Shown here: one piece after another, positions 45,713-53,932 of the stretch
Numbering within the stretch: position 1 is the stretch's first letter
How the letters are laid out: each line of letters begins with the position of its first letter
Source of the DNA: Paenibacillus sp. FSL K6-3182
Lineage (GTDB): Bacteria; Bacillota; Bacilli; Paenibacillales; Paenibacillaceae
Length of the DNA: 64,000 bases
Direction: 5' to 3'
Assembly (NCBI RefSeq): GCF_037976325.1
Contig: NZ_CP150265.1
Location: 5,469,001-5,533,000, forward strand
Program-made: the position numbers and the translations under genes
Notes under the pieces: generated by a model
What the model was told of the DNA's origin: nothing
The model's input: only the letters and a program-made list of their open reading frames with translations
Database searches by the model: none

Positions 45713-46588
45713 CTAACGCGGATAGAGGACAATGCGGCCATCCTCCATTTCTACCCGCACCTTGTTGATTTCTTTGAATCCTTCCGTGTCTAGGAAACCG
45801 GAAGGAATTTGCAGGCGACCCGCTTTATCCAGCACCGCATATTCCGTGTGGCTCTCCGCCTCCAGCATAGCGCTTTCGGCATCCAACATGGCCAGCTCAT
45901 CAGCGTACGAGACTTTGCGGATCATCTCTGCCGACGTTTTGCCATCCCGAATCTGGACGACCCGGTCCACCTTGCGAGCCAGTTCCGGATCATGCGTTAC
46001 AATTACGATCGTAATTCCGATCGATCGATTAAGCACTCGGAACAAATCGAGTACTTGATTCGATGTGTTCGTATCGAGGGATCCTGTTGGCTCATCGGCG
46101 AGCAGCAGCTTCGGATCGTTGGCAAGCGCGATCGCGATCGCCACCCTCTGCTGCTCACCGCCAGACAGCTCATTCAGCCTGTTCTTCATCCGGTGGCCAA
46201 GCCCAACCGCCTCCAGCAGCTCCATAGCCCGTGCCCGCCGGCGCTTGCCGCGAAGCAGCATCGGAAGCTCCACATTAGCCAACGCCGTTAAATAAGGAAT
46301 AAGATTACGCGCATTGTTCTGCCATACAAAACCGACTGTATCCCGCTTATAGGCTACCAGTTCCTTTTCTCCGAACTTCAGCAGGTCTTTGCCGTCCACA
46401 TAAAGTTTGCCGGCCGACGGCTTGTCAAGCCCCCCCAGCATGTTCAGGAGCGTCGACTTGCCGCTGCCTGAATTGCCGATAATCGCCATTAGCTCGCCGG
46501 CCTCGACCTGTAGATCCAGACCTTGCAGAGCGAACACCTCAAGATCCGCCATTTTGTAAATTTTGACGAGTCCTTCACTTCTAATCAT
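45713..46588 (-). CDS. MacB/LolD-type ABC ATPase with AbrB-like C-terminal domain
   Basis: The 291-residue protein has a complete ATPase in its first 225 residues: Walker A GNSGSGKST near 38-46, Q-loop FVWQNN, signature LSGGEQQ, Walker B LLLADEPTGSLD, H-loop VTHDPE. After a Glu/Ala-rich linker (MLDAESAMLEAESHTEY), the last 45 residues read AVLDKAGRLQIPSGFL through VRVEMEDGRIVLYPR, which looks like the AbrB/MazE swapped-hairpin fold. That fold normally binds DNA or mediates dimerisation. ATG at 46588 is four bases after the permease stop. It is the second ATPase of this operon. Confidence 0.9.
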   Translation of the reverse strand: MIRSEGLVKIYKMADLEVFALQGLDLQVEAGELMAIIGNSGSGKSTLLNMLGGLDKPSAGKLYVDGKDLLKFGEKELVAYKRDTVGFVWQNNARNLIPYLTALANVELPMLLRGKRRRARAMELLEAVGLGHRMKNRLNELSGGEQQRVAIAIALANDPKLLLADEPTGSLDTNTSNQVLDLFRVLNRSIGITIVIVTHDPELARKVDRVVQIRDGKTSAEMIRKVSYADELAMLDAESAMLEAESHTEYAVLDKAGRLQIPSGFLDTEGFKEINKVRVEMEDGRIVLYPR

Positions 46589-46591
46589 CCT

Positions 46592-49459
46592 TTACTCCTC
46601 TCCAAGCTTGAGTGCTTGTGCAATCCGGATTCTCGACAAGCGGTAACCGAGAATAAGCAAACCCAGGGTCAGCGTAATGCCGACGATGCTGTACAGCTGC
46701 AGATAATCACTGAGCTGCTGAATCATTTCAAAAGGCGGCACTTGATCCTTCGTTGCGAAGGACATCTCGAAGAGCGGTACGAATAGCTCGCTTATCGAAT
46801 TGCCAATGAAAACACCCAGAACAACTGCCGCTCCCGAAGTCAGCAATTGTTCGCTGACGAGCATGCCGATAATTTGTCCGAACCGAATACCCATTGCCCC
46901 GAGCACGCCGTATTGAAGTGTTCTGCCTGACAGCGTGAGCACCCAGAACAGCAAGAAGCCGAAAAAGCTGATGAGCATGGAGATAACGAATCCGAGCGTC
47001 ATAACGCCATTGATTGCGAGTCTGAACGGATCGTTTTTCGATTCAATCAGCTCTTGCGTGGCATCCTGAAGCTGGATGATTCGCAGCTTCTTCTCTGCCA
47101 GTTGGTCGTAGACGAATTGGCTTGTAACGCCATCCTTCAGTTTCAGCCATACTTCGTATGGCTCTACAGCAAGTCTCTTCTGAATTGTTCCGAGATGGCC
47201 TACGATCAAGTTGGGCTGAACCGCTTTTTCATTATCCTTGCTGCCCGTAGGAAGCGGATTCCAGCTTGGCCAGTAGTCGATAATGCCATAGACGATGAAT
47301 TGCGCCTGATCGAGCCCGTCCCAGGACAAGCTGATGGTGTCGCCTGGCTTTGCTTTTGCCTTCTTCGCGATTGAACGAGAGATCAGTACCGCCTTCGTAT
47401 TAGGCGCGAGGAGATTAAGGTAGCCGTTAATGGGATAGTCAAGCAGCCCATCCTTCATCCATGTCGTCTGGCCGAAGTTCATCGTGTCGATGCCAAAGAG
47501 CGTCGTCGCTCCGCTTGCCCCGCTGGCAGGCGTGACGAAGCGCGCATTCTCTTTCTTAAATACTTTAGCACTCGCCTCAATGCCTTCCAGCTCTTCGAAC
47601 GGCTGAAACGGCGGCTCGATGTAATTTACCCGGCTCGAGCTGGACGGTGTCGGTTCGGTCAGTGTTTGAGAGGCCGACGACATATAGGTTGAGGGACGCG
47701 CATCGCTTTCCCAGCGGGTCATAATCGACATATCCGCTCCGATGGCGTACTGAATCTTGCTCTCCATGTTGTCGTTTATGGTTCGGGCCGCATTCGCGCT
47801 AAAGAGTCCTGTCGCAACGGTCATGATCAGAAACAGCTTAATCGTCTGATATTGACCAGACGATCGGCTAATCTGTATTAGCGTGTTGTACAGCGCCGGC
47901 GACCACCATCTGCGGCCTGCCCAATAGATTAGACGTATGAACCACGGATAAACCCGCAGCAGCAGCAAGCCGCCCCCGAGAGCAAAAAGCGAAGGCATCA
48001 GAAACAGCATCGGATCGAGCTGGAAAGCATCCGAATCAAGCCCTAACCGCTGCAAATCCTCCTGCCGTTTGTTGAAATTATAGAGCAAATACATAGCAAC
48101 GCCGACGAGGATAAAATCAAGTCCGGTCTTATGCCAAAACGTCAGCTTGTTATGGCGGGCATTCTGCTGCTTATGACTGACGATACTGACTCTGGTTGCC
48201 ATGAAAGCCGGTATGAGAGTCAAAACCAATGCGGCAGCTACCGCTGCACCCGACATCAAGTAAGCGCTGCTGGTCAGACTGACCTCAAGGGCCGAACGAT
48301 CGACGAACTCTAGGAAACCGTTCGAGGCGCCTAATACTTTAGTGAACAGAATGCCGAGAAAAGGACCAACCGCAAGTGCGCTAACGCCAAGAAACAGGCT
48401 TTCGAACGTATAGGCCGTCATAATCTGCAGACGACTTGCCCCTCTGCTGCGCAGGACGGAAATCTCCGTCTTCTGCCGTTCAATAATGAGATTGGCGGCC
48501 ATGTAGAGATAAAAGGCGAGCATCAGCATGACCGGCGAATAAAGAGACAGCATCATGATATCAAGCTTCTCTTGCTTTCCTTGATAGGCATCCACAGTCG
48601 ATGTGGCAGGGATATTGACTTCGTCGACGCCGATGCGACCACGGAAATATCGCCTGATGTCCTTGTCGGCCTGTACGAATGCATCAATCGAATCGATCGT
48701 TAACTTCTCGTAATCAAGCGCCACGCGCCAATCGAGGCTCGCGAGCTTCGTCTTACCTCCAATTATAAAATCGCTCTCGAATTGATCGAATGGAATAATA
48801 AAACCATCGCTGTCCTCTGAAGCGAGATAAGGCAAATAAGGATCAGCAGTCGGATCCGTCTCCATGATCCCTACCGCGATAAAGCGGAACTTCATTTTGT
48901 CCGGCGCTTCCGCGATCAATTCATCCCCGAGATCACGCTTCGTCGCAATAAGGAACTTCTGCGTAACGAGAGCCTCGTAAATGCCATCCGTGCGTACGGC
49001 TGGCATCACGCCGTCGATCAGGCGAACGCGCTTCTCAAGACCGGATAGCGACTTGATGCTGCCCGCCGCCTTTTGCGACTGCTTCTCCTGATCCGTAGCA
49101 TCAGCTCCGTACACCTTCATTCGCTGCGTGAAGCGTTGTTGATAAGCGGATAAAGCTTCGAGTCCCGCTCTTCCCGGTATCGTTTGCACGAATCGGTCAG
49201 CCCGCCTGATGGCCTCTACTGTCTTCTCGTCCACGGTCGATGAGGATACTGTCGTTCCGATGCGGATATATCCCGGATACACGCCTTCTTGAAGCTGCAC
49301 CGATTGAAGCTCCTTCTGCAGCGTCTGCTGCAATATGGCTTCGGAGTAAAGCGGCATGGAGCTGAACAAAGCCACGCACACAGTAAGGCCGATCCAAAGG
49401 TTCAACTGCAGCCACTTGTTGTTTGCCATCTTTCGAAGGATCATCGTCCATAAGGCCAT
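46592..49459 (-). CDS. FtsX/MacB-type ABC transporter permease, double-domain
   Basis: The 955-residue membrane protein has an N-terminal segment (LQLNLWIGLTVCVALFSSM), a large external domain to about residue 300, a first FtsX core (about 310-500), a second external domain (about 570-790) and a second FtsX core whose last segments read TLGFVISMLISFFGFLLFWV and VVLGVFIGNSISELF. It ends IAQALKLGEE. ATG at 49459 is favoured: longer readings from 49489 run through a perfect intergenic hairpin. It works with one or both ATPases (45713, 50548) and the adaptor at 49515. Its C-terminal half closely resembles 62489-64000. Such systems export peptides, lipids or antibiotics; the cargo here is unknown. 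Confidence 0.88.
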   Translation of the reverse strand: MALWTMILRKMANNKWLQLNLWIGLTVCVALFSSMPLYSEAILQQTLQKELQSVQLQEGVYPGYIRIGTTVSSSTVDEKTVEAIRRADRFVQTIPGRAGLEALSAYQQRFTQRMKVYGADATDQEKQSQKAAGSIKSLSGLEKRVRLIDGVMPAVRTDGIYEALVTQKFLIATKRDLGDELIAEAPDKMKFRFIAVGIMETDPTADPYLPYLASEDSDGFIIPFDQFESDFIIGGKTKLASLDWRVALDYEKLTIDSIDAFVQADKDIRRYFRGRIGVDEVNIPATSTVDAYQGKQEKLDIMMLSLYSPVMLMLAFYLYMAANLIIERQKTEISVLRSRGASRLQIMTAYTFESLFLGVSALAVGPFLGILFTKVLGASNGFLEFVDRSALEVSLTSSAYLMSGAAVAAALVLTLIPAFMATRVSIVSHKQQNARHNKLTFWHKTGLDFILVGVAMYLLYNFNKRQEDLQRLGLDSDAFQLDPMLFLMPSLFALGGGLLLLRVYPWFIRLIYWAGRRWWSPALYNTLIQISRSSGQYQTIKLFLIMTVATGLFSANAARTINDNMESKIQYAIGADMSIMTRWESDARPSTYMSSASQTLTEPTPSSSSRVNYIEPPFQPFEELEGIEASAKVFKKENARFVTPASGASGATTLFGIDTMNFGQTTWMKDGLLDYPINGYLNLLAPNTKAVLISRSIAKKAKAKPGDTISLSWDGLDQAQFIVYGIIDYWPSWNPLPTGSKDNEKAVQPNLIVGHLGTIQKRLAVEPYEVWLKLKDGVTSQFVYDQLAEKKLRIIQLQDATQELIESKNDPFRLAINGVMTLGFVISMLISFFGFLLFWVLTLSGRTLQYGVLGAMGIRFGQIIGMLVSEQLLTSGAAVVLGVFIGNSISELFVPLFEMSFATKDQVPPFEMIQQLSDYLQLYSIVGITLTLGLLILGYRLSRIRIAQALKLGEE

Positions 49460-49479
49460 ACGTACACCCCATCCCAGCG

Positions 49480-49501
49480 CCGGATACATTGCTGTATCCG
49501 G
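49480..49501 (-). other. Perfect hairpin in the adaptor-permease gap
   Basis: CCGGATACA, TTGC, TGTATCCGG form a perfect 9-bp stem between the adaptor stop codon (49515) and the likely permease start. No T-run follows; it may adjust expression between the two genes. Confidence 0.55.
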
Positions 49502-49514
49502 TCTTCATTGTTAG

Positions 49515-50573
49515 TTAGTTGTTCAAGATGACCTTCTGGCCTTCCTCGAGTCCCTTAATGATTTCGGCCTCCGTCGGCGTTATCAGCCCCACCTCTACGT
49601 CGACCTCCTTGCGTCGCTCGCCTTCCGCCACCTGTACGTAATAGCGCCCCATGTAAGAACGAATAGCCGAGCGAGGCAGGATGATGACGTTCTCGCGCTT
49701 CTGAAGCTCGATCGTCAGCTCGGCGCTATCTCCGATTTGGATGCCTGCCGGGGCCTTATCCATGCTCATGTAGAGCGTTACAGCATTGCGCTCTGCTTTG
49801 GATCCGTCCGTTCCGATAGGCACAGTGGAAGGCGATTGCAGCACTTTGCCTGTATACGCCTTTCCCTTATATTTCAAATTGACCGGCATTCCTGCTTCGA
49901 CCGGCTGTACCTCCTTCATGTCTGCGGCAACATAAGTAAGCTGAATGCGGGACGTATCCGCGATCGATACGATAGCCTGGTAGGCGTTCACAAAGTCGCC
50001 CGCATTCAACGTCTCCACGAACGTCACCGTTCCGGGTAGGGTCGCATAAAGACGTGATTTTGCAAGACGCTTCTCCATCGACTGAAGCGATATTCTCTCG
50101 CGTTCGAGATCGATTTCGCGCAAACGCAAGTCAGTGGTCGACGCGCCGTCAAGATATGCTTGCTTGAACAGCAGCTCTGCTCGTTCCACGTTAAGCTGTT
50201 GAAGGCTAACCTGAAGCTCAAGATCACCGGTTTCCTGCTCCACGAGCAGATCGCCAGCGTGAACTTCCTGCCCGGCGCTTACCTTGATTGCTTTGAGCCG
50301 GCCTCCCGATTCCTTGAATGACAAGTTCTCCGCGCTCGAGGAAACGAAATGAGCCGTTCCTTTCAGATATGTCTGAATCGATCCGCGGCTTGCTTCTACG
50401 ATATCCAATTGCTCCTGCGCTGGCTGAACAAGCGGCGGCTGCAAAGCAGACTGCTCTGCAGGGAGAAGGCCGCATCCGGACAGCGCTAGCATCAATGCCA
50501 ACACCACTGCCGATCGGCGCACGCCTGAAAGCAGCAGTCCGCCTCCCTTATTCGATGTTCGTTTGCGATACAA
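49515..50573 (-). CDS. HlyD/MacA-type efflux adaptor lipoprotein
   Basis: The 352-residue membrane-fusion protein has an N-terminal signal peptide ending in lipobox LSGC. It shows the lipoyl-like hairpin flank LKAIKVSAGQEVHAGDLLVE, a coiled-coil section (LQQLNVERAELLFKQAYLDG to ISLQSMEKRLAKSRLY), the second lipoyl half LPGTVTFVETLNAGDFVNAY, a beta-barrel and membrane-proximal domain ending EGLEEGQKVILNN. It links the FtsX-type permease to the outside of the membrane. The start is uncertain; TTG at 50573 lies nine bases after GGAGG and overlaps the end of the ATPase gene by 26 bases. Confidence 0.88.
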   Translation of the reverse strand: MYRKRTSNKGGGLLLSGVRRSAVVLALMLALSGCGLLPAEQSALQPPLVQPAQEQLDIVEASRGSIQTYLKGTAHFVSSSAENLSFKESGGRLKAIKVSAGQEVHAGDLLVEQETGDLELQVSLQQLNVERAELLFKQAYLDGASTTDLRLREIDLERERISLQSMEKRLAKSRLYATLPGTVTFVETLNAGDFVNAYQAIVSIADTSRIQLTYVAADMKEVQPVEAGMPVNLKYKGKAYTGKVLQSPSTVPIGTDGSKAERNAVTLYMSMDKAPAGIQIGDSAELTIELQKRENVIILPRSAIRSYMGRYYVQVAEGERRKEVDVEVGLITPTEAEIIKGLEEGQKVILNN

Positions 50574-51270
50574 TTCTTCCATCCTCCAATGAAATGACAT
50601 GATCGACAAGCTCCATAATGCCCGGGTCATGCGTGGTCAGAACGACCGTCATACCAGAACGATTAACGAGCTCCCGGAATACTCTCATCACTTGAAAGCC
50701 CATTCGGCTATCGAGCTCCGCCGTCGGCTCGTCCGCGATGAGCAGCACAGGCTCGTGGGCAATTGCCCTTGCGATCGCCACGCGCTGCTGCTCTCCTCCT
50801 GAGAGCTCGGCCGGCCGGTGCTTCATTCTTTCCTTCATCCCAACCTGCTCCAATGCCCGTTCCGCCGCCTCCCGATTGCCCTTAAACGGCTTGCCCGCAA
50901 CGCGCAGGCCGAATTCCACATTCTCGTATGCATTCATGAGCGGAATAAGTCCAAATGACTGGAAGACAAGGCCGATTTCTTTGCGCCTCAGAGTACTTCT
51001 CTCTTTTCCGGGCATACGCGTAATTTCTCTGTCTCGGAAAAACACTTGCCCTTCCGTTGGCTCGTCAAGCGCGCTGAGCATATTCAGCAAAGTCGTCTTG
51101 CCTGAACCGGACCTGCCCTTAAGCGCAACCATTGATCCGGCTGGTATAGCCAAATGAACATCCGATAACGCGGTTACGGCGCCACTGCCTCTACCGAATA
51201 CACGCTTAAGGCCGACCGCCTTCAGAATCATCCCGCCGATTGTTTCTCCCGGCAATTCTAACTTCGCCAA
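50548..51270 (-). CDS. MacB/LolD-type ABC ATPase
   Basis: The 240-residue ATPase shows Walker A GRSGSGKTT near residues 51-59, Q-loop LVFQSFG, signature LSGGEQQ, Walker B LLIADEPTAELDS and H-loop TTHDPG. It lacks the AbrB-like tail of the second ATPase (45713). TTG at 51270 follows AGGAGG by nine bases; an internal ATG at 51231 is possible. It is the first gene of the ATPase-adaptor-permease-ATPase operon. A cre-like site lies about 40 bases upstream. Confidence 0.92.
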   Translation of the reverse strand: MAKLELPGETIGGMILKAVGLKRVFGRGSGAVTALSDVHLAIPAGSMVALKGRSGSGKTTLLNMLSALDEPTEGQVFFRDREITRMPGKERSTLRRKEIGLVFQSFGLIPLMNAYENVEFGLRVAGKPFKGNREAAERALEQVGMKERMKHRPAELSGGEQQRVAIARAIAHEPVLLIADEPTAELDSRMGFQVMRVFRELVNRSGMTVVLTTHDPGIMELVDHVISLEDGRIVSQTNIE

Positions 51271-51309
51271 TACCGCTAACCTCCTCATTTTTCCCCGTTA
51301 TTACTATTT

Positions 51310-51325
51310 ATTTTAACGCTTTCAT
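51310..51325 (-). promoter_or_regulatory. cre-like site upstream of the efflux operon
   Basis: On the minus strand ATGAAAGCGTTAAAAT matches the CcpA consensus WTGNNARCGNWWWCAW with one mismatch. Its position just before the ATPase gene would allow carbon-catabolite control of the exporter operon. Palindromy is poorer than at 23929, so it could be chance. Confidence 0.45.
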
Positions 51326-51452
51326 TTCTGTAGAAGTACCTGTTCATTTCTTGTTCGTTTACCCTATAAACGATAGCTTTGTTCTCGATTAACGACTAAA
51401 AAACAACAAATTGAACCCTAAATCGCAAGCTAAGGCCTCTTTTCAATTGAAC

Positions 51453-51648
51453 TATATAAGTTGAACTAAAGTTTCTCGTTTTGGTCGCTGGGCGAGAAGA
51501 TCATTCTTACGATCGCGGTTGTAACCAGATTTTTTGATTGACTAAGACATTTAAAGGTAAAAATCCGGCTACAAAGGCGAACTCTGCGTTTCTCCAGAAC
51601 GATCTTCTCGCTTCGCTTAAACTGTATTCCTTTAGTTCAACCAATATA
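51453..51648. repeat. MITE-like imperfect palindrome (about 195 bases)
   Basis: Three nested arms pair across the element: TTGAACTAAAG (51461) with CTTTAGTTCAA (51630), GCGAGAAGATC (51492) with GATCTTCTCGC (51601), and TTGTAACCAGATTTTT (51519) with AAAAATCCGGCTACAA (51559). The ends are TATA-like (TATATAAG and CAATATA). It has no coding capacity of its own. The structure fits a non-autonomous transposable element, and could fold as one long RNA hairpin if transcribed. It lies in a roughly 500-base gene-free gap between the efflux operon and a GH43 gene. Confidence 0.7.
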
Positions 51649-51683
51649 GGAACTCCACTAACAACAAAACCTCTGCTTTACAT

Positions 51684-51720
51684 CAAAGAAAAGACTCGCA
51701 GCGAAGAGGCTGCAAGTCTT
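51684..51720 (-). terminator. Rho-independent terminator of the secreted GH43 gene
   Basis: On the minus strand AAGACTTGCAGC and GCTGCGAGTCTT form a 12-bp stem with one mismatch, followed by TTCTTTG. It lies about 50 bases after the GH43 stop codon. Confidence 0.75.
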
Positions 51721-51769
51721 TATCTGTTCAAGGAAGATGAATCGATTTCATTAAGGGTAACCTTTTCAA

Positions 51770-53761
51770 TTATTTAGAAAACTGCCATGCACGAAATGTG
51801 AACAAATCCGTATCGGCCTTGCCTTTGAACACAAAATACAGATCGTGAATGCCTACGGCGCCTTCAACCACCGTATTTACTTCTGTCCAGCCTGTCGATC
51901 CGTCATCAGCCTGTGGAACAGCAAGCGAACCTATCAAATCGCCATCCGGACTGTCCAAACGAAGCTCTATGACGGCAGCTTCGCTTCCGCCTGCTATGAA
52001 CGCCGAGAACGTAGAGGCGCCGGCGCCGAAGTCCACACCTGACACAGCTGTCCAATCGCCGTTGTGAATAGCTCCGATTGCAACCTCTTCTACCGTCGTT
52101 CCGTTATCGTCCATCTTATGCGGCAACGCATCAATGCCTGCGCTCCAAGCAAGCGTCCCCGCCTCCACTCGCACGAACGGGTTAAGCTTATCGAGCTGCG
52201 GTACGCCTTTCAAATCCGCTTCAATTTCTAGAATCGAGCCGTCCGCGCCGAAGCTCACTTTGTTCAAATGCGTCGATCGATAGCCTTTCGGTACACCCAT
52301 CGCCTTTGATAATGTCTGCGCGTGATACGCAATGTACCATTCGTCCTGGAATTGGAACATCGCATGGTGGTTATTGCCGCCCACGCCGAAGAAGTGTCCG
52401 GGATTTTTCAGAATGGTGCCTTGGTATGTCCACGGCCCCATAGGATGATCGCTTGTCATGTAAGCGATTTCCCCTGCTGGCGGGCTTCCTTCTGGACGAG
52501 TGCCGTCGTAGAAGTTCGAGCAGTATGTGTAATAATAAGTACCGCCTGCTTTATTAATGCCGGCATCCTCGAACATAAATGGCGCAGGAATGACAGCGGC
52601 TTCACCGACGACGCTGATCATGTCGTCCCCTAGCTGCATAACGCGAGCCGTATCCGGCTTCTCCTCTTTGCCCTCTGGGATACCCCCGCCAAAGTAGATG
52701 TACGCCTTGCCGTCATCATCGACCAGCACCGCCGGATCGAACAGCCATGTCACGCCTTCTGCGGCCGGCGCCGATCTCGCAATTAACGGCTTGCCGATCG
52801 GATCGATCCAAGGTCCCGTCGGGCTGTCGCTCGTGAGCACGCCAATGCCACTGGCGTTATTCGCAAAGTAAAGGAAGAACTTATCCTTGCCGTCAATCAC
52901 CTTATGCGCCGCTGCCGGCGCCCAGGATTGCGTCGCCCACTTCGCCTCCCCTTCGGGACCAGCGGCAACTACGAAACCATGATCCGTCCAGTTCATTAAG
53001 TCCGAGGAGGAAACGATCGACAGCCGCTTGATTGATCCGTAAGAGTTATCCTTCACCTCTCCAGCGGAGTCGTATTCTAGTACGTCGTAGGTATTGTAAA
53101 TATAAACACGGCCATTATATACGAGAGCATAAGGATCTGCGCCGAATTTATGGGATACGATCGGATTGCCGTACTGCGGAAGCTTCCCGACCGCGCTGGC
53201 AGGCGGCTCATAGCTCAGCTTCGAGGTTGCCTGGTTAACGTCATATGCCGTGTTATTATGATTGGACTCCAAGATTTCCAGACTGCTTACCTTCAATTCA
53301 TCTTTCATTTTCACAATCAACTCCCGCTTTTGTTTTAATGTAATCGTAGCCAGCGCTTTGCTGCCGTCAAGATTCGTGAATGAAACCTTGGAACCGTCGT
53401 CATTGCTGATCCAAAGCTCCAGCCCTTCATCGGAAGGCTTTAAGGCGACATTTGCCGCCGAAACATTATTGAGGTTCAGAACGATCGAACCGACTTCGAA
53501 TGCAACCGGAATGTGAAGCAAGGCGCGAATTTGTACAACCTCAGCCCCGATCGGGAAATCATCCATGAGTAAATCCACTTCATATGTGCTATCCCTCTTC
53601 TTGCTAAGCTCTACCGTCTCTTCCTTCAGATAAGCCGACAGCTTCACATCAGGCCGCTGCTCCGATTCATTCCGGTTAGCTTGCAATTGGCTTAGAAGGA
53701 ATATCGCTGTGGCGGTCACTGCAAGGGCGGCAATGATTCCAAAGCGCTTCTTGCTTGTCAA
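51770..53761 (-). CDS. Extracellular GH43 glycosidase with N-terminal beta domain and C-terminal CBM6-like module
   Basis: The 663-residue protein starts with a membrane segment (FGIIAALAVTATAIFLLSQ). Residues about 35-180 form a beta-rich domain (VDLLMDDFPIGAEVVQIRAL) that recalls cohesin-like folds but is not assigned. The GH43 propeller follows, with Asp in GADPYALV near 209, Asp in LFDPAVL near 341 and Glu in MFEDAGI near 398. The last 130 residues look like a CBM6/CBM36-type sandwich (AIHNGDWTAVSGVDFGAGAS). Such enzymes debranch or trim arabinoxylan outside the cell. TTG at 53761 follows AAAGAGGTGA. It is not part of the main run but lies beside a broken regulator. Confidence 0.9.
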   Translation of the reverse strand: MTSKKRFGIIAALAVTATAIFLLSQLQANRNESEQRPDVKLSAYLKEETVELSKKRDSTYEVDLLMDDFPIGAEVVQIRALLHIPVAFEVGSIVLNLNNVSAANVALKPSDEGLELWISNDDGSKVSFTNLDGSKALATITLKQKRELIVKMKDELKVSSLEILESNHNNTAYDVNQATSKLSYEPPASAVGKLPQYGNPIVSHKFGADPYALVYNGRVYIYNTYDVLEYDSAGEVKDNSYGSIKRLSIVSSSDLMNWTDHGFVVAAGPEGEAKWATQSWAPAAAHKVIDGKDKFFLYFANNASGIGVLTSDSPTGPWIDPIGKPLIARSAPAAEGVTWLFDPAVLVDDDGKAYIYFGGGIPEGKEEKPDTARVMQLGDDMISVVGEAAVIPAPFMFEDAGINKAGGTYYYTYCSNFYDGTRPEGSPPAGEIAYMTSDHPMGPWTYQGTILKNPGHFFGVGGNNHHAMFQFQDEWYIAYHAQTLSKAMGVPKGYRSTHLNKVSFGADGSILEIEADLKGVPQLDKLNPFVRVEAGTLAWSAGIDALPHKMDDNGTTVEEVAIGAIHNGDWTAVSGVDFGAGASTFSAFIAGGSEAAVIELRLDSPDGDLIGSLAVPQADDGSTGWTEVNTVVEGAVGIHDLYFVFKGKADTDLFTFRAWQFSK

Positions 53762-53932
53762 AAAGCTTTCACCTCTTTCCCTATTATTGAACATAGTAAG
53801 GTTAACCTCGGCAAGGAACAACCCGCCAAGTTCTCAGTCATTACCCGTCAATTTCTAGTTGTTATGCAGATGAATCCGATCACGAAGCGAAATAGCAATT
53901 CGATCAGCACCGCCAACTAACAGCCTTCGGTC

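Noticed and set aside
49460..49489. Ten-codon N-terminal extension of the FtsX-type permease
   Set aside because: The extension reads out of a perfect hairpin and has no ribosome binding site; ATG 49459 is preferred.
51538..51777. Open frame of 79 codons inside the palindromic element
   Set aside because: TTG start, no ribosome binding site, runs through the element's right arm and the terminator hairpin, and resembles no family.
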